Positions 1 to 13,550 of a DNA stretch of 64,000 nt are shown here, piece by piece. The translations under genes and the position numbers were made by a program. Position 1 is the first letter of the stretch. Each line of letters opens with the position of its first letter. This DNA is from Linyphia triangularis. Lineage: Eukaryota > Arthropoda > Arachnida > Araneae > Linyphiidae. Under the pieces are notes generated by a model, which was not told the origin of the DNA, ran no database searches, and was given only the letters and a program-made list of their open reading frames with translations. The stretch spans positions 38,613,348 through 38,677,347 of the forward strand of contig OZ021721.1 in the NCBI GenBank assembly GCA_963978545.1. Reading direction: 5' to 3'.

Positions 1-3000
1 TATTAATTTAAAGTAGCGGGAAAAAATGCATTCGTTTTGATAGTCGACCCTTCTAAAGTAATACATATATATCCCATGTTACAGAAAGAACAAAATAAGT
101 AATAAGTCAAACAATGAATATATTATACATTCATATTTATGGCTGTACACAGGAACCACCTCTTATCAGTTGAATACCCTTGTTGCGACGCAAGTACAAT
201 TTTGAAAATAGAAAACAAAAGAAGCATATAACTTACCATATTTTCATTTATTCTTTCTGCTATGTCGCACCGAATTAAAACAGACAAAAAAAAATGTGTC
301 AACTTTATACTGGTCCTCTTAAAACCCTTATGCATTATAACCCCATGAATTACTAAGCGTGTCTGCCAGTTATTATTTATCACCCCCATACTTTATTATT
401 ATTAAGTCATCTTTTTTAAAACCTAATATCCTATCTCAAGCACTGGCGACTATATTGTTGTTGGGTGGTCTTTTTTTTTTCGTGCGCTGTCCTTTTCAAA
501 ATGCAGTCCCTCATTTTGGGGCACTGCCAGATCTTTTCATCCAGATGGAAATCAGTTTGAAACGGAGAGACTATTGAGAAAGATTAATAGCGCTTTCCCT
601 GGATCCATTTGTGACAGACTAGGTTCAGAAGTGAATAGGGGAAGGACGGACCCAAATCCGAGTTTTCTGCGGAATATGGGATAGCGCTTTCTGTAAGAAT
701 TTTTCCCTTTCTAGAAGCTCCATTTTTTTACCCTCTTGAAGATAGGTCTAAGTACCATCTGGTACTGCACCAATTCTTATTCAGAAATACAAACGAAGCT
801 CTCTGCTTTCGCTCTTTGGCGATGGTAAGCCTTTCTTTAAGAAACTAAACATACGGATTCAGCGTAAACTTCTTTCCCTCGTGTTCCTTATTCCACCGTT
901 AAAAGAATGGATTTCTTTTTGTGCAGAACTGAACTGTGTTTTAAAAATAAATGGAGAGACATTTCAATGCTCTTTTTTTTATACCATTTTAATCTTAAAC
1001 TGGTACAAGTCTGAAATTTGTCGAGTTTTGGTACAATGGAACATTGGCTGGGCAAATTGTGTTAAGACAAATCCATAGATCTTGCATGAAACGTTTTTTT
1101 AATCAAAGACGAGATACTTTTATTTCCTATAACAATAAATATAACGTTATGAAATTTAAAGGGCTTTTTTTTAACCTCCTAGTGCATATTGTAGCATATA
1201 TACTACAAAACGTGGGAGTAAAATTTCAATAATAATTCATATATTGCATTGTAATTTGAAATTGTATGTAATTATATCAGTCATACTAAGATTCTCCATA
1301 CCTAAAAGTGCATTTTTATTAGTAAATTTTTTTAATAAAAACCAATTACATGACCACTAGTTACATCATAAAGGGAAAAAAAATCAAGCACTAGAAGAAT
1401 AAATTGTTGGACTGGGCATGTACCACTTTTACATTCAATAGCTAATACATTATTTTTTGCTGCGTCAGTATTGAACCCAAAAAATCCATTTACAATGCTT
1501 GCTTTTTTACATGTATTGAAGACACTTCATTCCTGATACACACAGAACGTTAACTGAGATACAAAAATCAATTTTTTTCTACATCGATTCGAAATAGCTA
1601 AGTACGTCTATGGAAAGAAACATTCCTTACTTTAGAAGTTTTCAAATGTCTATGATTTTCCAGAAAAGGTACTCTTTCGTCTGTACTTTTATCTGAATGT
1701 CCGACTACGTTTTAAAAAAAATAAGCATTCTTTATTTTGATGTCGAATGCATTTTATACAGATAATGGAAATCATAAATATGTACCTTGGTAAAAGAGAG
1801 AGCAATGTTTAAATTACAAATAGTACTTCTTTGTTATAATTTTTTTCAGAATAGAAACCGAACATGCGCTTCGTATAATAACGTTTTTGATAAAAATGCT
1901 TTTGGGCATGTATTAATTCATCAATACAAACCTAGAACACTTTTGGCAATACTATCATATGGTACTTTATTAAAAAAAGTTTTGCGGACTAATCATAAAT
2001 ACATTTATACACATTGGTTAGTGATAGCAGAAATTCAAAAATGTTCTTAGCAAAGACCTGATTATTAACTACTATTATACGGAATGCTGATATCTTATAT
2101 TTAGAAGTATTTGTGTGGAAGCTACGCTATGACAAGAATTTCCAATTGCTAAACAAAGTTTATGGAGAATGGTGCAATAATGTTGAAAAAGTTTGCTACA
2201 AGGGTAATAAATTGCGCTAAAGTGTAAAGACGCAGTTTAAAACAAACCCTTTTTAAAACCGACTGTTAAACCTTTCCGACTGTTAATAGTTTATTAAATA
2301 TATTTATACTAAGGATTTAAAATTCGTTTAGTTTAACAAGTGTGCCTTCCATTTGTAACATCATGTAAGCGAATTATCTTTTTATATGACTCAGTTTAAT
2401 TTTTGCTACAGCATAATTGGAGTGCTAAGATCAACCTACGCAAAATGTCCACTTTGTAAATAAATGTTTTTAGCTTCATCGCTTAATTAAGAGAGATTTG
2501 CATAGGACATGGTTAGTTTCACTGAAAGTGTTTTAGTTAACTTTCATTAAATCTGCTGACTTTACTACCTAATTAAGGGTCTACTCAGGATATTAAAGAG
2601 CATAGGAGACTTATAACTTCACATATTGGGAATAAAAATTTTGCCTTTAAACAGTTCTTTTGAGTTTGTTACCAAAGTTTCTAACATCCAATTAACAAAT
2701 GTTGAAGCAGTTGTATGTTTTTTTGTTACTTTTATAACTTTTATCATTCTGTTGCAAGATTTCTAAATGCTAATTTTTGGTTAACTTATAAGCAATAAGT
2801 AATTTGTTAAGGATGTTACCCCATGTTAAGGTTTTTACCAGGTTATATAATCAATCCCACTACAGGTTAACTCATTGTGTACATAGTTAAACTAAACAAT
2901 TTTGAATGCGCTCTAATGCGCTAAACCCAAACATGGGCAATTTTTCCTCTTATAAAGCAGTCTAGACATAGGATTTTCTTACAAAAAGGACATCATTGCG

Positions 3001-6000
3001 TGTGAAAATATGAAAAGACCCAAAATACAGTGTCAAAATAAATAAAAATGTAGATATATTGTAGTTTTACATATGCATATATTCCAAAAAGCAAAACATT
3101 CTTAGGTATTACTTTATAAGGGATATTATTAGCTTTAAAACAATGCATAGTTCTTTTGCAATATATGTGTAGACATAACTTTGATGCTTATAAGCTTTGA
3201 TGACATTTCTGCTCGGGTCACTTTTTACAGCTGTTTTCAATTGATGGGCGTTTTCCAACGCATGGAAACTTGCCACATGGCATCATGTCAAAGCAAACCA
3301 CACATTTTTGACAGATTTATATCAAGAATATATCTCCAGCTCACATAATAGTTATTTGCTATTTTTAGTTTTTATTCATACTAATAACGAGATGAAATTT
3401 TTCATAATTATACATAAATAATTAATTACCAATTTTAAGTTACTTATCATACAATAGTTATTTTATTATGTAATATATACCTTCATACTATTTGAAGGAG
3501 GTATTAAGGCACTTTAGTACCTTTTTCTGTTCTTACCTTAATTTTAAATACAGGATCATTGAAAAAATTCACAGATTTCAATACCCTATGGTAGAAAAGT
3601 TGCTCTTGTTACATGGCTCTTGTGAAGAAGTGAAGGGTACGAACAAAAATTTTAATGCAGAGTACGAACACAAATTTTAACTCTGTCCCTCCTTAATTCT
3701 CTGTATCTGCGATATCACTAATGTCTTAATGCCCCATTCTAATTTTAGTAATACACCAAGAAAATAGTGTGCGTTGAACATACCGTTGATTTGAATCACT
3801 TAAATTTTCAAATCACATTACTCAAAACTCTGCAAATGTAACTCCGGACGGGCTTTGGAAGTGACACATGAGCATTATTACTATTTTGGCGTCTGCCGAG
3901 TGAATATTGGAACATAATGAAACATATTGGACATAACAAGACAGAGTGAAGTACGTTGATCATTTTAGATTTTTTTTTATGTTTTTCTCAAAAGCCATGA
4001 GTGTAGATGTTGTATATTTCCAATGACCATACATTTTAATTTGATTTTTAAATATTATGTAATATTTTTGGACGAAATTTTGTTGTTTTACAAATTTCTA
4101 AGAAAGTCGTACATAAAATATATCCTTAAATTAGCATATTTTCGTTTTATTTTGGATAATACTAAGGAGAAATATAATCGTAAATAAGACATATGTTTGC
4201 GTACTAAATTGTGCACATCCACATTGGTATTACCATAATAAAAGTTATAGAAGTTGTATGTAAACAAACTTTCCCTTTGTCATACATAGTTTGAGTGCAA
4301 GCCTCAATTGCAAAAACTTGAGCAATTCAAAATTAATAAATTCGAAAAATAACGTTTACGTTTGGTAATTTTAATGCCAAGAACGTATAAACTGCCTCCT
4401 ATACTTGGATTAAATTCGACAGTTAGTGGAATAATAATTCATAACATAAAATGTTTGCAAGGAATAATTATAATTGATTTTAAGGTAGCAGATAGGCATT
4501 GAAGCCCAGCGAAATGCGTTACCCGGACTTAATAAAAGAGCGTGAACAGAAAAGCATTACTAGCACGCCTCTGCTCTTTATAAGAGGTCGTAACATTTTT
4601 TTATGCTCTAATAAAAGTGAAGTGTTTGTTTGACGGCCTGAGTGGTAGAAAGCAAGCATCTAAACGTTTTTGAGGGAAAAAATGCGTCTACAAGAATTGG
4701 TATGCAAACAATTTTGTTTATTTTCAAGGAGTAAAATCCTTGAATGAAGTTCGAGCTTGATGTTTAGGTAGGAAATAAAGCTCACTTTATTTTACTGGTA
4801 CTTAATTTTAAGCAGCACATGTGTTAGAAATATCAGTAAATGCATTTTAGGCTATCACCGTCTTGTCAATAAAATCCATGAGGATAAAAAATGAAATGAC
4901 CCAGAGCTCGGTATAAAAGGTTTTCTTAATTGAATAGTGAAGCAGTAAAATAGTTTTCTTTAAAAGTGCAACTTAAATATACTTGAAATAAAAATTGTAT
5001 GTGTTTATTATGGATTGTAAAGGGTAAATCTGAAAATTAGCTATATCACAGTCCGTAATTTCAATGACCTGTAATTTCAACACAATAGGAAAGCTGATGA
5101 ATTAATTTGTTTTCTATCTATGCACAACAATAGGCTTGTGTTAAATTATTATCATTTCTCTTAAAATTATTAATTTTACAAAAACAAGCAATATTAATAG
5201 AAATTTTTTAATGAGTAGGGTACATTGTGGTTATTATATAAATTAATATCATTATTTGTCAAATTTTCTGGTAAACGTTTCAGCATATTTCTATGGAGAT
5301 AGTGTCTCGTAACTGTTCTATATAAATAACTCGTGAAATTATTAATAAATTGAATTTAAATTATTCGAATGCTTAATCGCTTATGTGATTTTCTTTTCAA
5401 TTATGCGCTACTTGTGTAAAATTAGAAAGATATTATATAATTGAATATTTTTCAAATATACGAACTACTGTTAATATACAATGTGTCGCATCAATAAAAG
5501 TGCCGTAAAAATGGTTTATAAATTATTGATAGTCCTTTAGGCTACAAATTTTAATAAGTACGTTATTAGAACATATCGCAACTGTGAATAAACACATTAC
5601 AATATTAGTAATCATTTGTATTTTAGTGTTAGTCAAAATTAATATGTTTCCAAAGACAAACTTTAAGCTCATTGTTTTGGTTTTCAATACTAGACATTCA
5701 CACGAGTACAAAAATCGAGGTATATGACAAGAAAAGTATTTTGCAATGCGAGCTTTTTAGAGATGTTTGAGCAAATTATGTACCACTTTATAAATTATTC
5801 AGTTTCCAAAGTGAAAGAATTCGTTTTATTTAAGTGCGTCGATTTTAGTGATAAGACGGAATTGATCTTTTAATTCAATTCGAACGTTCAAAACTACAAA
5901 TTATTTTCTTTGATCTGGCATTTAATTGGCATGAATATACCTTAGTGAGAATGCAATGATGGAAATGCGTAAAATGTTGAGTCATCATCACTGTATTTGA

Positions 6001-7074
6001 TAATTTACAAATAATCGAATAAACTTTCATTGTTATTTACAAATTTATTGCATTTCAAAGCATAATTCCCAACTGTTTTGATTTCAATATATATTGATAA
6101 TTCTTAAATTTTTGGTTTTTTACACTTCAAAAGTGTATTATTTTTAGCTAATAGTCAGTTAAAAAAGCAACTATTGCAAACGAGTTTCCAATTTTATGTA
6201 ATAATTTATTTATTAAAAATATTGTTTTTTACTTTCACAGTATTTTTATTTTTGAATTATATTTTGAAAGGCATTAAAAAAGAAATATTGTTTAATTTTT
6301 TTAGAATTACATACATATCATCACTGCATTTAAAAGATTGTTTACTCAGAAATGAATTATTTCTGCACAAATGGAGCTCGAATATAATGGTAACAATATT
6401 CTTATTGCATAATTTGAAAAAGGAACATAATTAAATTCCATTCCTCTAAGTGGGTACTTGCACAGCGAGAACAGATGAACTGCAATCCTCTTCGGCTATT
6501 ATGGACTGTCAAATTGGTGGCAAACATCTCAATCTTACAGAAAAAATTCAAATGGTTCTATATACAGAAAGTGTTATATCTTAATAAACTAATAAGGCAA
6601 AGTAAACGATGCACTTAAACATAATTGCTTTTAAAAGCAGACTGGTATGTCTAGTTTCAAGTGCTGTTTTGATAGTAAATTAATTTTTTTTAATATTTTG
6701 ATATTTTGCTTGAACTCTTTGGCTGTTTAGTTTGCTATTATAATACATTCGCATATTCATCAATTTCTAAAAACGCTTAAAATTTAATAATGCTTTGTGT
6801 GTTTGAGTTTCAAAAGAGTTATTAAAATAAAGATGTATGCCTCTCTCAGAAATAAAATTACAACGCTTAGTCTTCTTGATATATCTCTTACAGCATCTGA
6901 TAATTTGGAAATGTCTTGTTTGAAACTTTCATTCAGTTTTAATTCTTTAAACATGCATCTTTCAAACAAGATTTTATTTTTAAAATACTGAATGTCATAG
7001 CAAACTTTACATAATGAAATTAATCATACTGGCTCCTTAACTCCAAAAGACATTTGTTATTTCAAGTGGATAGA
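1..7074. other. AT-rich non-coding DNA, no gene seen
   Basis: Both strands carry only short open frames (at most about 90 codons) with low-complexity, AT-driven composition and no family motif that I recognise. The stretch has many T and A runs of 7-9 bases. Slightly more GC-rich patches lie at about 470-900, 3180-3320 and 4490-4640. None shows codon-like constraint, a tRNA shape or paired terminal repeats. It is best read as intergenic or intronic DNA. Confidence 0.7.
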
Positions 7075-7109
7075 TTCACAAAGTATGTGCATTACATATT
7101 AGGGTGGTT

Positions 7110-7187
<78 letters not shown>

Positions 7188-7422
7188 CTTTATTTGAAAC
7201 GCCAGAGGTGAAAAAAGTTGTTACATATCTTGATAAGAAAAACTGTATAAAAAATTGTGAAAAAAAAAATACATCTTCCAATCGCGCATTCACCTCAAAG
7301 TTTGGAGAAAATAAAAAAAAATAAAAACTTTTTCTAATGTTTTTTAAATTGCCAAACGTTATATATTTGAAAGGCAATAGTTGGCAATGTGTAGTGAAAG
7401 GGTGGTATAACACATGGAAACA
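7075..7422 (+). repeat. Left long terminal inverted repeat
   Basis: This arm matches the reverse complement of 9380-9590. It is longer than its partner because it holds a 72-bp AT microsatellite and about 70 bp of extra sequence (roughly 7218-7290) between GAGGTGAAAAAAGTT and the AAAGTTTGGA module. The inner part, around AAACGTTATATATTTGAAAG and GTGTAGTGAAAGGGTG, is the best preserved and marks the inner limit. Confidence 0.75.
7114..7185. repeat. (AT)n microsatellite
   Basis: About 72 bp of uninterrupted alternating A and T inside the left terminal repeat of the transposon. The opposite arm has a run of T/A at the equivalent position but no AT array, so the array arose after insertion of this copy or was specific to this arm. 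Confidence 0.95.
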
Positions 7423-7902
7423 ATATTCTATAATTTTAAAAACATATATTAATAATTTAAAATGTTCAAAAATTCATTATTTATTTAAAAATTGATGTTT
7501 CTATAAAATGGATACTAACGTTATTTCTTACATATTTTAGTTAAAATTGTATTATTTACTTAAAGAATTCACTCCAAAGAGAGTTTTTAATAAATACAAA
7601 AATACCCTTTTCCTATCAATTTGTAGAATACACCAATCACTAAATTATCGACGTACATTAGTTTGTATTGTGTGGAATGAAGAAGATAGAACTTAGAGAA
7701 AAAAAAATAGTAATTATTCAATAATAATCAGTCGCCCATAACCTTTGAAACATTGATAAAAACTGTGTTTTAGTAGAGTTCAATCTGGGTGACCTTTCTC
7801 GTGGTGCCTTATCTTCCTTTGAAGCTCATAAACTTACTTGCTTATTCATTGGATCATAGCGCACATGAATGTGATTGGGACTGCCATTAATACTGTCTGT
7901 AA

Positions 7903-9180
7903 ATAATCTGACAGATCAAATTGCACGTTAAGAGACCACTACATTGGGATATATGCATCCTATACTTCAATGAACTTCCATTCAAACGCCTATTTAAACA
8001 CGTAGATAGTACAACAGGCCAACATCTTTCATTGGAAACATATATCAAATATGAAGAACTGTGAAACATTTCCCTCGACAGATTTTTTTACGTTTTGAAT
8101 ATTCAATTACTCAAGTTGAGATGAAAGTACTGAGCACAGATCAGTTATATCTTCTTGATATTTTTGCGGTTATTAGATCAGGCCAACGACTTGGCAACTC
8201 GCAAACCCAATCCCCTTTCACATTCCAGATGGTTAACAACATAAAACAGAGTACTTAGATACTATGCGAGTGAATGCAAACCATTGGACGAACTCAAGCA
8301 AGTGATATTCTTTATTTTATATTGTAACATGCCACATTGGTTTCGAATAAAAAATAAAGTTAATTTTCTGAAGGACATAAGATTATATATGAAGCAATTC
8401 AATTGCCTCGATACCTATCTGAATATTTCCTGAAAGTTTTAAACTCAGTTACTGAACGAAATGCTTCCATCCCTCACTCCAAAAAATTGATTTCTGCAAT
8501 GATTTTGTATACGAAAGGAGAGATGTAAGAGATCTAGGCGTTGGGAATTGAAATCTCGAGTACTTTCCTAAAGAAAGACAATCAGGCATTTCAAGGCAAC
8601 CAAAATTAACTTTATTGCCATTGATTACGTGGACATAATTAATTGGAATGCTTGTAATAGAACTACTCCTTTGTTAAGGAGAGAAACAAACGAACATTTG
8701 TTAGAAAAGACTGGCGCATCTGAGGTAGCAGCTAGATTGGAGGAAACAGGGGAAGACTGGAAGATTGGCTTGTCTGGCCGAACATAGTTCCAAAATACAC
8801 GATTTTTTAAACAAACAAACATTTCAAAAGCACCACATAGTTTTGTTTCTCATAAATACAATATCCAAAGTTTAAAACTGTGCATCGAAATTTCAAAACC
8901 TCTTCTATATTTTATCTAGAATTGGGCGAGAATGGCTAATAATGATTCCAAAGACCGATTCACAATGGCGTATGTTATTCAGGCCTCACAATGTCACAAT
9001 GAACTATAGCCGATTCAGGCCTACATGTCTGGCGAAATTGGCCAGCGTTTCTGTGCTACTGGCAACCACTGAAATCAGACTTCAACTAGTTTCCTTGTCA
9101 TTCACAAGCTGTGGAACGTTTGTGTAGAGACACAATACAAAAAGGTTGGTGGCGCTGACTCCAAAGAAGTTCGGACAATA
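7903..9180 (+). pseudogene. Broken transposon-encoded protein (HSRWLTT / CHSQAVER-type family)
   Basis: Coding remains are spread over more than one plus-strand frame. NELPFKRLFKHV is at 7969-8004, followed by a TTGQ stretch. LSTDQLYLLD is at about 8130-8159. After a frame change HSRWLTT and, past a stop, NRVLRYYASE begin at 8221. Then comes a WFRIKNKV segment (about 8339-8362) and finally CHSQAVERLC at 9096-9125. From memory, this order of motifs occurs in a widespread, unnamed family of arthropod and cnidarian predicted proteins that look transposon-borne; I do not know the catalytic mechanism. The flanking inverted repeats support a transposase-like role. Many stops and frameshifts show that it is not functional. 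The start codon cannot be fixed, and the limits given are those of recognisable similarity. Confidence 0.6.
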
Positions 9181-9379
9181 CTTTTTTTTTAAAGATCTTA
9201 AAAGTCCGACATTTCTACAAAAGTTTCCTTCAAAGTGCCTCACTGGGATAGAAAGCTCAAGAAAAAAGTGAACCAAATGAATAAAAACATGTTTAAAAAA
9301 AATTAAGAAATAAAATTAGTACCGATTTTACAGAAAAACATTATTTTTTACACAACATTTTACTTTTGCACAAAAAAGT

Positions 9380-9590
9380 GTTTTCCTGTGTTACATCACC
9401 CTTTCACTACACTTTTCAAACTATTGCCTTTCAAATATATAACGTTTAGAAATATAAAAAATTTAGGAAAAATAGCCATTTTTTTGTATTTTTTCCAAAC
9501 TTTGACATGAATAACTTTTTTCACCTCTTGCGTTTCAAAAATAGAAAATTATTTTTTTTTCAAACCACCCTACTGCACATACTTTGCGAA
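9380..9590 (-). repeat. Right long terminal inverted repeat
   Basis: Reverse complement of the left arm: reading inward on the minus strand it gives TTCGCAAAGTATGTGCA, AGGGTGGTTTGAAA, GAAACGCAAGAGGTGAAAAA and AAACGTTATATATTTG. It lacks the AT array and the 70-bp insert seen on the left. The match fades at about 9380. Confidence 0.75.
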
Positions 9591-12441
9591 GTTGCATACT
9601 AAGGAAGTTGATTTGTAGGGCTTTATTTTTAAAGCAAATTGTTTTTTTTAATGATTTAAGTATTTTTGATCGATTTGTATGTTGATTTTTATGTTTTTAT
9701 TGCAGGAAATCTAATATTAGCTACACATTCTTGGTAGAAGTTACATAGTGTGTAACCTAATTGTATACAGTAAGAGGCATCACATTAAACAATTTAGTTT
9801 TAAATTTTTAAAACATGTTTCAATATTGAATTGGAATAACTACATTTTACTTCACTATTTTAAGGAGAGCAAAAAACTGAAATAAGTTAGTAATTTTTTT
9901 TTATTTTAAATTGTAAATATTATCATTTTCCAGTTAAACCAAATATATATTTCATTTTCTATTGAAGAGGGAGATTTGACACACGTTCAGATAGTAACGT
10001 CATTTACATTGTTATTATATGACATTTTTAAACATATATATTTTTCAAAGATCCAATCCTAAACGGGGAGATGATATTTTGTATATTGTTTTGTTTAAAG
10101 AAAAAAGGTATATTAGTCAACCTGGCATTATTTTATGAAATTTTTTATCTTGAAGTAAATTATAGAAAAAAAAAATTAATTATCATTGATTAATAGATAT
10201 CAATAAACAAAAACTACATATTATGCCTAAAATTATTATACATTTACAAAATGAGTCCCATAAGAAACGCATTTAGAGATAAGACGAGAATATAAAATTT
10301 GCAAGCTTCTAAAATTAAAGAAAACACTTTACCCACTGTCAGGGACCTTTTACAGCATACAGTACCATATTGCGTGTTTCAATAGCATGACACAGGCGTT
10401 AGACACGGGATTCAACAATTAGGTGTAACTAATTGCTATAAAATAAGGGTTTACTATTTTTAAGTCTAGACTAATTAGATTTTTAAACTTCAAATGACTA
10501 AAAACGGAAAGTGTTAATTTTCTTAGCAAAATATCAACAAATAAATTTACTTTACCACGATGTTGACTTAATTTGGGATATTCAAATTATCTTTTTTAGC
10601 ATAATTATAACATTCTAGTGAACATGTAAATTATGATCAATCTTAATTATCGCATAAAGTTCTACTTGCAGGGCAATGTCCCACACGTTATGTTTCCTTT
10701 TCTATTTCAAAATTATTCAGGTTGTTTAACATTTATTAAACTTGTGTTCCTTGGTAAATGTTTCCTTAATGGTAGGCATGCATTGACAATGTTTGTAGAT
10801 TTTCAGGATATGTAAATGGATTCTTTTCTTTTTGCAATGAATGGATATCAGAAATAAATATATTTGTTTACATAAAAAAGTATGTCTGAGCTTAAGTAGA
10901 AAATCACATAAACTCCCATACGTAATTTATTAAGCTGTAAAATTGTTTTATAAGGATATTAAAAAGGATATTTTTTGAATTTCATGTGGTCTTGACAGTG
11001 AATGTCTTATAAAAACATATTTCAATTCTGAAACTGTATTCATGGTAATTATAATTTGTTAATTATTGTTTAATATTTTAGTTAAATTACACAACGTCAA
11101 AGGATAACATTTTAAAAATATAAACTAACTCTCTAAATAAACGTTGTTACCATATATTCAAATATAATATAATATAACATTATTTGTAGATATGGATTTT
11201 ATACTATCCCTTTTGGATCCAATTGTATTAGGCATAACTTAGTAGCACATAAGGACTTATGAGTTCAATTGAGAGATGCATTGTGATTCTCAAACATAGG
11301 AGTTCAGTAGTACCTCTCTTGTATATCTCCTATCTAAGCCTGATTTGAATATATGCCCCTCTAAATAAATCTCATGCGTCGATGCCCACTTATCTAAGTG
11401 ACAACCCATCTGCCTCTTGAAGGGTTGTTGAACCCATTTACATACATGCGCATATCTCATTGATATCTGTCAAGATATGTGTTTCATGATATCTGTCAAA
11501 ATATACCCTTCTTTAACCATCAGCAATAACAATATTTTAAATATTGCAATGGGCTATTTCAAGGTTAAAATATTTAATTGACAAAAAGACCATCAACATC
11601 AATTAGGTTGCTACTAATTGAAGACTGCAATAACCCACTAATCATAAAAAAAATCCTCAAATTTCCACAATGTTCGAAAATAATTATACTTTATATAATT
11701 TTTATTTTTAACGGAAATATTATCTTTAAGCCAATTTCAGCATCGAGTAAAATTCAAACAGTACCTTTGCATGAATAATGATATTTGTATTGCGTGTCGA
11801 TACTCCTTTCAACACTATACTTTCTTTTTGGGTACTACTTAAATAATTATCACAAAAATTTAATCGAATATTTGTCTTCTTTACATTTCAAAATGTTTTA
11901 TGGAGTGTATCTAAATATTTACGTAGTCTACGTTTACATTTGAATAATTAAACATAAAAAAGGAACATGACAATAGGTTTTCAATTAGACATGACACCTT
12001 TTTACAATTAGCGATTCAATTGTTAATGCCACTATGTCTATGCGCATTTCTCTGGCTGACACACGGGACATTTCGGCTCTTTTTTCTACTTGTAATCAGA
12101 TAAGATTAATAAAATTAAGATGCAACTGAGAGTTATGTTTTATTTTATATAACATTACTTTGTGACAAATTTATATGAAACAATAATTACTTTAACTGGG
12201 TCAAATAGGCATTTATAGCCACCAACGCACGAAACACCAAGTATCCATAGCAAGTACCCAAGATCGATGTATTTATCCATAAAAGAAGAAAAAAAGTGCC
12301 TATTAATTTCAATATTAAATGCAGAAGTGTGTCTAGGAAAAGTCCCTGATTCCTGTAAAATTGGTCCTATTTTTTATTACATTTGGTTGTTATGAGACAT
12401 TGAAGAAAGTGCATTCAATTACCTTTTGAAGGTATGTACTA

Positions 12442-12465
12442 TTTTTTTTTTTTTTTTTTTTTTTT
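12442..12465. repeat. Poly(T) tract, 24 nt
   Basis: Uninterrupted run of 24 T. It may be the A-tail of an old minus-strand retroposon or a simple replication-slippage tract; no flanking duplication was recognised. Confidence 0.9.
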
Positions 12466-12828
12466 CACACACTAATTAAAGTTTCTTAGCATACTCTAAA
12501 ATTGCTTTCGTTTCACATTCTCAGAATTTTTTCTTCATTTTGTTTATCATGGGTTTTATTAAGAATTAAATTCTGAAAATTGTAGTTAACAGTGAAATTG
12601 AAATACATACTAGTGTTAGAGCTGTTTTCTGAAGAAAATAATGCATGCTAAAAGTTTTTAATTTAACTTTGAATTTGCGAAAGCAAATTCAGCTTTGTTG
12701 CCCCGATTGACGCAATTTGGCGTATAACGAAATGAAATGTATTTTAATGATTATATATGTTGTTGTTGTTTTTTCATTTATTTTTAGATTTGACCAAGTT
12801 TAGTGTGTTTTCCTTACAATGTTGAGTC

Positions 12829-12832
<4 letters not shown>

Positions 12833-12861
<29 letters not shown>
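12833..12861. repeat. Poly(T) tract, 29 nt
   Basis: Uninterrupted run of 29 T preceded by GAGTCAGAG. No retroposon body was identified on either side. Confidence 0.9.
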
Positions 12862-12865
<4 letters not shown>

Positions 12866-13490
12866 AGATTATTTTACAGCTATGGAAGTGAACCTAGCTA
12901 ATTGTTATGTAAGCAGATTTAGTTTTAGATTAAACATGTAATTACTACACGTTTAACAATCATAATATTTTAAGTGAGATTTATAAATTATGTAGAATAT
13001 GTGATAAATAGGAAATTCTAATACCTCACAAGTGTATGTTTCTACCACTGTATGACCTTCTGGTACAGTGAGTAAATCGTAATAATCGGAATTGTTTTAT
13101 TCACAAGTCATTGTCCACCACATACCGCCTTGTTTCCTAGATGCCACATGCTTTCAAACTGCTAATTAAAATTAATGTAGGACTGCAGAGATTCGAGGAA
13201 GTTATTTAGACAATTATATGCAAATAGAAGGTAATTTCAATGCTGTAACTGAACACCAATTTGTGAAAATTTATAACATTAATACTAGAGTAATTTGCTG
13301 CAGCCATGTTAACTAGACCCAATGGGTTAAAAAATTATTCTCGAAAACTTATCAGAATTTATTATATGTATAACACATGTTATCTTATAACCATTATAAA
13401 TTTCTAAACCAGTATTATAAATGTATTTAGGTATAAATAATCGCAACACAAACATCTCTGTAAAAAGGCGCCAAGTTCGTAATGCCATAT

Positions 13491-13550
13491 TTGTGACACT
13501 TGGCCATTACGTATTCCAGTTTACTGACGCGTACTGGCCAAGTGACACAA
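13491..13550. repeat. Imperfect inverted repeat, 16-bp arms
   Basis: TTGTGACACTTGGCCA at 13491-13506 is mirrored by TGGCCAAGTGACACAA at 13535-13550, with one mismatch and a 28-nt spacer. The region is less AT-rich than its surroundings. It could be a hairpin-forming insertion, a small transposon remnant or a paired protein-binding site; the sequence alone does not decide. Confidence 0.7.

Larger units (their letters stand above)
7075..9590 (+). mobile_element. Degenerate DNA transposon with long terminal inverted repeats
   Basis: The two ends are inverted copies of each other. The left end reads TTCACAAAGTATGTGCA, then AGGGTGGTTC, and later GAGGTGAAAAAAGTT and TATATTTGAAAGGCAATAG. The right end reads the same modules in the same order on the minus strand (TTCGCAAAGTATGTGCA, AGGGTGGTTTGAAA and so on). 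Between them lies a frameshifted coding relic on the plus strand. Known: long TIRs around one ORF are typical of cut-and-paste DNA transposons. I cannot assign the superfamily, and no clear target-site duplication is visible beyond a possible TA just outside each end. An AT microsatellite has expanded inside the left repeat. The element is dead, since the ORF carries several stops and frame changes. It could instead be a non-autonomous derivative, but the conserved motifs argue for an autonomous ancestor. Confidence 0.75.

Noticed and set aside
587..691. Repeated ATAGCGCTTTC at 587 and 681 as a tandem repeat
   Set aside because: Only 11 bases match and the flanks do not align; most likely coincidence.
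4900..4930. GGTATAAAAGG at about 4909 as a promoter
   Set aside because: It is a TATA-like string without an initiator, compositional context or downstream frame, and such strings are expected often in AT-rich DNA.
7099..7413. 104-codon minus-strand frame
   Set aside because: It is translation of the AT microsatellite (alternating Ile-Tyr) and of the transposon terminal repeat.
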